Source: Bacteroidetes bacterium UBA7688 (GTDB lineage Bacteria > Bacteroidota > Bacteroidia > Chitinophagales > Chitinophagaceae). Taken from it: a DNA stretch of 5,048 bases. The position numbers were made by a program, and so were the translations under genes. Positions 1 through 5,048 of the stretch are shown in pieces (the first letter of the stretch is position 1; the number at the start of each line of letters is the position of its first letter). The stretch lies in the NCBI GenBank assembly GCA_002482815.1, contig DLGS01000301.1:1-5048 (forward strand). The letters run 5' to 3'. Under the pieces are notes generated by a model, which was not told where the DNA came from, did not search any database, and saw only the letters and a list, made by a program, of their open reading frames with translations.

Positions 1-2186
1 GTTCCGTCCGGCAGTGTATTGTAGCCACTTTCCCAGTTGCTCCAGCCGTTTGGCGCCGAAACCCTTACCCGTTCCAAGCCGCGGATAAAAGCGGAGTATG
101 CCACTTTATAAGGAGCTAATCCTGTGAAATGTGCTTTGAAATTTGTGATGACGAGCCTGTATCGTTTAAGATTTGCACTGGGTACGTCAGAGCTTCCGAA
201 TTTTGGTGCAACATATCCGTCAGCCGGATCGGGAGCCAGGGATTGTACAATAGTTATTGAACCCAGGGTGCTTGTCGGTAAAACATTCGGGTCGGTAGAA
301 GTGAACTTAATACTGATTACAGGAGGATTAGCTCCTGTTGATCTTGTGGCGAAATTAGCAGGTACACTGGTTGGTGCGTTGGCCAATGCAGCATCAAAAA
401 ACCTTCCTGCTATCTGTATTTCAGATGGCGTCCGGTCAATCCAATCCCAGCCAAATTCAATTACCATGGTGCAATCTACTTCGGGTTCAGTAGGAGATAG
501 CAGGTGCATATTGTCGGGGTCGGCAACATTTAAGGAGATAGACATAATGCCCGGTTGTTGCGGAGCCGGAGCGGTGGCAATATACCCACAACGTTTCCAG
601 GGGGTCCATCTGCCAAAAACATCCCAGCCCGCAATGAAATATTTATGGGCTTCTGAGCCATAAAACGGCACCGGTTCGTCTGTGCCGATGTACACAAATT
701 TTCCAACATCTTCATTATCCTGCTGAACGGCATCAATTTTAGGAATCGGTGTAAAAAAGCTCTGGTAGCTGTTGCCACCAAATTCATATCCATCATTTGA
801 AATTACTGAATGCCCGTTTTTGTAGCTGGAGACAATTCCATATCCATGCGGAACATTACTTTGCTCCCATCTTAATTTTACCGATTCGGTATAAGGAGCA
901 TCAATCTGTTCAGGCCTGTTCATTTGTATCCCCATGGCAATCAGCTCTAATGGCGTTACCGGTTTCGTACGTTCATCATTTAGGGCACAGAATGTGACAT
1001 TTTTACTGAGATTGTCTAAAAACGGCATAGGGAAATTATCAAACGGCCGAATGGTGTAGTCTGCAGTGACCATGTAGTCGTAGCCCAAATAATTTTGCGC
1101 TGCCACCATTTTCATATTGGGTTCAACATGGCTGTAGGTTTGCGGTGATCCCTGCGCCCTGCCTGCAGGAATGAAGTCGTAAGTGCCAAATCCCAGCCCT
1201 AAAGCAGCCGGACTTTCATTGCTAACGGTGAGTACCGTATGTTTCACCACCGGAATAACAACATTCGCATCTTTGGTAGGCAATCCGCTTCCAGGCTGGT
1301 CGATACCGGGAATGGTCATTTTGTGCATGAAAGAAATCTGACGTTCTGATCTGTCATAAGACAAATCATCGGATCGGCGAAGGCAGTTCTTCACCATTTT
1401 AAGCTGCTGGTCCTCCAGCATTTTCAAATAGTCTTCTGCCCTTGGATGTCTCCAGTGTACATCAGGAACCAGGCTATCACCAGCATTCACACTATTGGGG
1501 GGGATAAACAACCATTCACCCATTTTTAAACGCAGTAATCCTGCTTCTTCCCCACTTACCATAGCCCCGACAAATCCCTGCGGATCACTATCATATCCCT
1601 GGCCTCCTACTTCGCCTTTTTTAAACGGGAAACCTACAGTCTGAATGTGTTCCCATTCCGCAGATTGCATCACGATCTGCATCGGAAATGCGGCCAGGGT
1701 ATTAACCCAGCCCAGGCCTTCGCAATGCAGTCCTTTCATAAAAGGGGCTTTGAAAATGATGGTGCCTGAACTTTCCATTTTATAGGACTTGGCTTTCATT
1801 GGAATGTTGTCCTTGCCCATTGGGGTGAGTATCAACGACTGTCCTGCGGGGATGGTGCAGGTAACTGCCATTACAAACATTTCTTCCCCAAACAGGAAAT
1901 CCCTTTGAAAACTCACTGCTTCATTTGCGCCCTGCACGAGATAAACAATTTGCTCGGCAGGATAACGGGCCAAACGCCTGAATACTTTAAAAGGCTGCCG
2001 GGGAAATCCGAATTCAGGGTGTGTGCTCCAGCGAAGCGCTACCGGCAAATGATTGCTGCCAATATCCAATTTGCGGAACGACTCTTCCTTCTTTGATTTG
2101 CTCAGAAAAGATTGCATAATACCTTGCTCCACCGTTTCATAAAGTGTAGCACTAAAAAGTTGAAATGCAGGATGACTTAAAAGCAT
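1..2186 (-). CDS. Large Ig/FnIII-like multi-domain protein of unknown function, 3' end outside window
   Basis: Reading the complement from the ATG at 2186 gives 728 consecutive sense codons with no stop before the left edge, so the gene is 3'-truncated by the window. The family is not recognised. Residues 1-40 are a short, partly helical lead with no signal peptide. About 45-230 form a beta-rich domain opening with ALRWSTHPEFGFPRQPFKVF. About 245-290 are charged and probably helical (WRHPRAEDYLKMLEDQQLK). About 310-400 are a further beta-rich stretch. About 425-545 form an FnIII-like module from VKLRWEQ to YFIAGWDVFGRWTPW, followed by a Pro/Ala/Gln linker. About 546 to the edge form a second beta sandwich (VIEFGWDWIDRTP to FIRG...GWSNW). 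ATG 2186 is chosen because it is the first good start after the upstream stop; the preceding bases are AT-rich, typical of Bacteroidota starts that lack a Shine-Dalgarno motif. It is probably in an operon with the gene ending at 2234. Aromatic-rich strands suggest a structural or binding role rather than an enzyme; this is inference, as no catalytic motif was recognised. Confidence 0.9.
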   Translation of the reverse strand, partial: MLLSHPAFQLFSATLYETVEQGIMQSFLSKSKKEESFRKLDIGSNHLPVALRWSTHPEFGFPRQPFKVFRRLARYPAEQIVYLVQGANEAVSFQRDFLFGEEMFVMAVTCTIPAGQSLILTPMGKDNIPMKAKSYKMESSGTIIFKAPFMKGLHCEGLGWVNTLAAFPMQIVMQSAEWEHIQTVGFPFKKGEVGGQGYDSDPQGFVGAMVSGEEAGLLRLKMGEWLFIPPNSVNAGDSLVPDVHWRHPRAEDYLKMLEDQQLKMVKNCLRRSDDLSYDRSERQISFMHKMTIPGIDQPGSGLPTKDANVVIPVVKHTVLTVSNESPAALGLGFGTYDFIPAGRAQGSPQTYSHVEPNMKMVAAQNYLGYDYMVTADYTIRPFDNFPMPFLDNLSKNVTFCALNDERTKPVTPLELIAMGIQMNRPEQIDAPYTESVKLRWEQSNVPHGYGIVSSYKNGHSVISNDGYEFGGNSYQSFFTPIPKIDAVQQDNEDVGKFVYIGTDEPVPFYGSEAHKYFIAGWDVFGRWTPWKRCGYIATAPAPQQPGIMSISLNVADPDNMHLLSPTEPEVDCTMVIEFGWDWIDRTPSEIQIAGRFFDAALANAPTSVPANFATRSTGANPPVISIKFTSTDPNVLPTSTLGSITIVQSLAPDPADGYVAPKFGSSDVPSANLKRYRLVITNFKAHFTGLAPYKVAYSAFIRGLERVRVSAPNGWSNWESGYNTLPDG
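552..914 (-). other. FnIII-like module in the downstream protein
   Basis: This covers roughly residues 425-545. It begins APYTESVKLRWEQSNVPHGYG, the A and B strands of an FnIII-like fold with the usual core tryptophan. It ends HKYFIAGWDVFGRWTPWKR, an F/G hairpin followed by a Pro-Ala-Gln linker (ATAPAPQQPG) into the next module. Fold assignment rests on pattern and not on any database match. Confidence 0.5.
1497..1503. repeat. Seven-base G:C homopolymer inside the downstream gene
   Basis: A run of seven G on the plus strand reads as C7 in the coding strand, within the codons ATC CCC CCC AAT (I-P-P-N, residues 228-231). The frame is intact at this length. A change of one base would stop the 728-codon frame shortly afterwards. 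It could be a slippage site or simply a chance proline pair. Confidence 0.85.
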
Positions 2187-2233
2187 AATAATTAGTTTTT
2201 GGTTGCTGATGATGTCTTCAATGATTATGTTAT
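2187..2233 (-). other. AT-rich intergenic spacer and translation start region
   Basis: This is the only non-coding stretch, 47 bases between the stop of the upstream gene and the ATG of the downstream gene. On the minus strand it ends CAAAAACTAATTATT immediately before the ATG. There is no purine-rich Shine-Dalgarno motif at the usual distance, which fits the A/T-rich initiation regions known in Bacteroidota. I see no match to the Bacteroidota promoter pair (TTTG near -33, TAnnTTTG near -7) and no terminator hairpin with a T run. The simplest reading is read-through within one transcript. Confidence 0.6.
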
Positions 2234-5029
2234 CTACTCTTCCCAGGGCGCTTTTGCGCTTAATTTTAATGAAATCAATATCAGTTCTTTTGCCGGCAGA
2301 TTATAAAATGTACTGGCCGTTTGTTCAATTTTTACGGTCACATCTTTGCCGGTGTCGGGCCAGGCAATTGTGTTGAACAGGACTAAAGTCCTTAAGCCTC
2401 CGCTACTTTTTATGAATTGTCTGATTACATTTTCGCCGGGTTTTGTTTTTAAAATCATTGATGATACCGGTTGGTGTTCATATACAACAAAATTCGGATC
2501 AATCTCCTGTAGCTCTTCGTTCAGTACTTTTTTAGGTTTTGCTTCCAGTCTGTTTCTCCACATTGGTTCGCTGGCATCTATCAGTAATCCATATGGATTA
2601 TAATCCCCGAGGTTGTTTCCCCAAAGCATTGTGACGGAAGTGCTTTCTCTTGCTTCATTGGCATTTATACCGGCTGATGAAAGCAAGGTTTCGAATTCTA
2701 CATCAGAAACGGTATGAATAATAGTTCCCGGCTCGGTGTCTGCAAACGGGGCACCACTAATTGCATTTTTAAGGGCTTTATGTTTTACGAGTCCTGATGC
2801 AATATCACTGGCAAAATCTTCCAGGTTGGCATAACGGCTTGTTTTAAATGCGCGCCTGAATAAGGGTTGAACAGATTCATTGTCAGGAACAATATCGGCT
2901 GGTACAAAATCAATATCAAATGTATAGGGCATCAATGGTTTTAAATCAAATATTGGTTCGAAAACCGGATGCGAAGGGAAGCTCATTACACCAAAGCAAC
3001 CCAGTTTTCCACTTTCGATTAAAGCTTCAATCGCTTCTCTGTAAGGTGATTTTACCTGAGCGGGTATGTTTTCTGTAATGGTCATATCGGATGGGCTATT
3101 GCCAACGGCTCTTCCATCTGCGCCGCGTATAATGCCTTTTAACTGCTTGCCATACATCCCATACATTCTTACAAAAGCCTCGTTGTTAAATACCACTTTT
3201 ATAGGGTCTTTAAAGAAATGAAATTGTTCCTCCATCACAGGAGTGGTGCCCAAAACATATTGGTCAAGCGGCACAGGCGGTTTGGCTTCGGTGCGGAATG
3301 CATAGGTTTGTGTTACCGAATCGCTGGACTGAACTGTGAAATTATCCGTTTTCTTTTTACGGGTTTGCACTTCCTTCGTATAACTAATCGCAAGCCTGTA
3401 TTCTTTATTTGGTCTGAGTAGTGGTATTGGATTGTCTGTATCGTTTAAATAAGAATCCAGTGTTGTCTGTTCTGTTGTTTGTACTTCAGAAACAGTCAGG
3501 TGGTGCTGCACTTCAGCAAGCTGTAAGGTTTCTATGGCAGAAATGTAAAGTGGTGGAACACCAAGGTTTTCAAGGCAGCTACTGATTCTTATTTTAGTTG
3601 TTTTTTCGGACACAGGTTTTAATGCAAAAAGGATTTTCCTGTAGGCATTGAAGTAGCCACTTTGCAGGTAGGTTGCAAAGGAAAAGGTTGAAGCTCTCCA
3701 GGGTAATGCGGCGTCCAGCCATTCTGCAGGTAAATCGCTGAGCGGTGTAACAACTTCTTTAATGATTAAATCGTTCAGCGCATGTTTTTTCAGCAGATTA
3801 CCTTCGTTGTCCAATTCTTCAATTAATATTTCCTCTGTTACTTTTCTGTGCAGTGCGCCATAAAATAACAGGCTTTCGCAGGCACCTGTTTCAAACGTGG
3901 TTTGTGCACAATCCTCTTTTTTATCAAGATATTCTTTGAGTTCTTCAGCTCCTTTGAGTAATTCCCTGTTTCGCTTACCGTTTTGATTATAATCTTCTGC
4001 ACAGTATGGTAACTGCAGGCTGCGGAAGCATTTCAGGTAATTTTCCAGCGCATCCATATTTGGCCTGCTGACTCTGGTATAACAAATCTCCAGTATCTGC
4101 CCTGTAAAATTCCTGTTGTATATAATGAGGTGTTTAATGTTTTCTCCATTTAAGGTTATCGTGTGGATTTCCTCTTTTTTGCTGGCGTCTACAAATACTT
4201 CCTCATCAACTTTTTTCGCTTTGTCGTTATAAGCCGAAATTACCATTCTGGGCCGATCTTTGGCTTTGGTATTGTAACAGCTAAAGCGGATTATAATCTC
4301 TGTGACAGGCTCTTTCAGGATATCTATCCGCATATACTCACGGATGCTGAGTGCAATTCTTTTTTGAATGCTCCGGAAATTAGTGTGATAAGGGCTTTCG
4401 AAGGGTTTTAATAAAGAATGCTGAATAAAGCCTTTTGCTGTCGTATAAAAAGCCTTTTTGTCTTCTGAGCTGAAAATTTTCAATTCTTCTTCTACCACCA
4501 ATGGATTTGACTGGTAACTAATTTTATTGGCTGTCAGCTTGAAGCATTTCTGTTGCCGGGTTTCAGGAAAATTGACATTAATAGAATCTATTCCAACAAC
4601 TTTTGCTGCATTGCATGTTTCATAACCCAGATTGCCTAACAGCATATTTAAGGTGCTGAATTGCTCTTCCGGATTATTTTGATAAACACGCATGGTCTTA
4701 TTTACAGCCTGGGTGCGTATCGTATCTGCAGGGTCAGGTTTCGGAGTGCCGATTAGCGTCCAGCCTTTTGATGAAAAACCAATTGCCTGATTACAGAAAC
4801 TATACAAAACAGAGGCAGGGGGTGCTGCTTTTTTACAGGCATTTTCCCAACGCACTTCTATATTTTTATTTAATTCTGAGCTGCGCTCGATAGCGTATGG
4901 AGCAGTTGCGGGGGTTCTGCTGAAAGTAGCCAGGTCAATTGCCGTATCAGTGATGCTTCCATTTTTAGGACGGTCGATGCGCCAGACGGATGGGGGCTTC
5001 GTGCTTGCCAGGTCTGATACATAAGGCAT
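2234..5029 (-). CDS. Large multi-domain beta-rich protein of unknown function, possibly 5'-incomplete
   Basis: I do not recognise this family, so no function is assigned. From the ATG at 5029 the frame gives 931 residues and ends at a TAG. By eye: residues 1-140 are an unassigned N-terminal part; about 228-320 alternate hydrophobic strands and turns as in a galactose-binding-like jelly roll (EIIIRFSCYN, then LIIYNRNFTGQILEICY); about 330-400 are helix-rich and charged; about 486-585 and 690-733 look like Ig/FnIII-like modules ending AFRT and AFKTSRY. The C-terminal 200 residues contain LLIDASEPMWRNRL and a final beta-rich stretch. There are twelve cysteines, all before residue 680. No signal peptide, lipobox or transmembrane helix is visible, so a cytoplasmic or non-Sec location is inferred. 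The frame stays open through the last 19 bases of the window (S-L-L-E-N-G before the Met) with no clear ribosome binding site, so the true start may be further upstream. It lies 47 bases ahead of the next large gene and is probably co-transcribed with it. Coding status is very secure; function is unknown. Confidence 0.93.
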   Translation of the reverse strand: MPYVSDLASTKPPSVWRIDRPKNGSITDTAIDLATFSRTPATAPYAIERSSELNKNIEVRWENACKKAAPPASVLYSFCNQAIGFSSKGWTLIGTPKPDPADTIRTQAVNKTMRVYQNNPEEQFSTLNMLLGNLGYETCNAAKVVGIDSINVNFPETRQQKCFKLTANKISYQSNPLVVEEELKIFSSEDKKAFYTTAKGFIQHSLLKPFESPYHTNFRSIQKRIALSIREYMRIDILKEPVTEIIIRFSCYNTKAKDRPRMVISAYNDKAKKVDEEVFVDASKKEEIHTITLNGENIKHLIIYNRNFTGQILEICYTRVSRPNMDALENYLKCFRSLQLPYCAEDYNQNGKRNRELLKGAEELKEYLDKKEDCAQTTFETGACESLLFYGALHRKVTEEILIEELDNEGNLLKKHALNDLIIKEVVTPLSDLPAEWLDAALPWRASTFSFATYLQSGYFNAYRKILFALKPVSEKTTKIRISSCLENLGVPPLYISAIETLQLAEVQHHLTVSEVQTTEQTTLDSYLNDTDNPIPLLRPNKEYRLAISYTKEVQTRKKKTDNFTVQSSDSVTQTYAFRTEAKPPVPLDQYVLGTTPVMEEQFHFFKDPIKVVFNNEAFVRMYGMYGKQLKGIIRGADGRAVGNSPSDMTITENIPAQVKSPYREAIEALIESGKLGCFGVMSFPSHPVFEPIFDLKPLMPYTFDIDFVPADIVPDNESVQPLFRRAFKTSRYANLEDFASDIASGLVKHKALKNAISGAPFADTEPGTIIHTVSDVEFETLLSSAGINANEARESTSVTMLWGNNLGDYNPYGLLIDASEPMWRNRLEAKPKKVLNEELQEIDPNFVVYEHQPVSSMILKTKPGENVIRQFIKSSGGLRTLVLFNTIAWPDTGKDVTVKIEQTASTFYNLPAKELILISLKLSAKAPWEE
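2831..2944 (-). other. C-terminal half of Ig/FnIII-like module 2 in the 931-residue protein
   Basis: Residues 696-733 repeat the end of module 1: LKPLMPYTFDI has the same spacing as LRPNKEYRLAI, and the exit strand is AFKTSRY where module 1 has AFRT. The preceding strands, probably residues 600-690, are less clear and include a helix near 663-673. The repeat supports internal duplication of one fold. Confidence 0.5.
3278..3562 (-). other. Ig/FnIII-like module 1 in the 931-residue protein
   Basis: This covers roughly residues 490-584. It runs from VPPLYISAIETLQLAEV through LLRPNKEYRLAISYT to QTYAFRTEAKPP. The L-x-P-x3-Y-x-L-x-I strand, followed by an F-R-T exit strand and a proline linker, is the usual look of bacterial Ig-like or FnIII-like repeats. 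A lysine-rich hairpin (RKKKTDN) lies between the last two strands. Confidence 0.5.
4070..4348 (-). other. Probable galactose-binding-like (jelly-roll) segment in the 931-residue protein
   Basis: This covers roughly residues 228-320. The pattern is short hydrophobic strands (RIDIL, TEIIIRFSCYN, RMVISAYN, EEVFVDA, IHTITLNG, HLIIYNR, GQILEICYTR) separated by polar turns. Strand order and the YNRNFTGQILEICY ending resemble carbohydrate-binding or discoidin-like beta sandwiches. The assignment is by visual pattern only, and no ligand residues can be named. Such a domain would suggest glycan or protein binding. Confidence 0.4.
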
Positions 5030-5048
5030 TCCGTTTTCGAGAAGACTT

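Noticed and set aside
124..663. A 179-codon open frame on the plus strand
   Set aside because: It lies wholly antisense to the continuous 728-codon minus-strand frame. Its translation is low-complexity in style (Gly/Ser/Ala-rich, no domain pattern), whereas the minus strand gives coherent beta-sandwich modules.
530..796. An 88-codon open frame on the minus strand
   Set aside because: It is an alternative frame inside the downstream large gene, which has the better protein; no separate start region or domain is visible.
797..997. A 66-codon open frame on the plus strand
   Set aside because: Antisense shadow of the downstream large gene, with no recognisable protein features.
1905..2096. A 63-codon open frame on the plus strand
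   Set aside because: Antisense to the first hundred codons of the downstream large gene, with no supporting start region.
2187..2233. Possible internal promoter in the intergenic spacer
   Set aside because: The spacer is AT-rich but lacks the TTTG / TAnnTTTG pair at proper spacing, and 47 bases is typical of genes within one operon.
2248..2259. GCGC-TTTT-GCGC inverted repeat near the end of the upstream gene
   Set aside because: The stem is only four base pairs, lies inside the coding region (A-K-A codons), and has no following T run on the minus strand, so it is not a credible terminator.
2346..4411. Short plus-strand frames at 2346-2603, 3218-3421 and 4163-4411
   Set aside because: All are antisense to the 931-codon frame and composed of the Phe/Leu/Ile/Ser-rich residues typical of the complement of Lys/Glu-rich codons.

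Overview
The window looks like part of a Bacteroidota chromosome, perhaps a Chitinophagales- or Cytophagales-like lineage. This is inferred from moderate GC, AAA/GAA/ATT-rich codon use, an AT-rich start region with no Shine-Dalgarno motif, and protein style. No marker gene confirms it. Both strands were read. All convincing coding content lies on the minus strand, so gene order runs from right to left.

The layout is simple. Positions 5029 to 2234 encode a protein of at least 931 residues, and its frame is still open at the right edge. After a 47-base AT-rich spacer, a second large frame starts at 2186. It runs without a stop to the left edge: 728 codons with no start-to-stop closure inside the window. 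The whole left 2.2 kb is therefore the 5' part of a second large gene and not a gene-poor region. Together the two frames cover about 99% of the window.

I recognise neither protein as a named family. Both look like large, multi-domain, beta-rich proteins with Ig/fibronectin-III-like modules. The upstream protein has a probable jelly-roll (galactose-binding-like) segment and two modules sharing an L-[RK]-P-x3-Y-x-[LF]-x-I strand and an AF[RK]T exit strand. The downstream protein has two modules ending in FIxG...W[ST]xW. Neither shows a Sec signal peptide, a lipoprotein box or a membrane segment, although the first protein's true N-terminus may lie outside the window.

Spacing and orientation suggest co-transcription, and the shared architecture suggests a common structure or process. 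What that is cannot be read from this window. No RNA gene, mobile element, CRISPR array, attachment site, terminator or recognisable promoter was seen.
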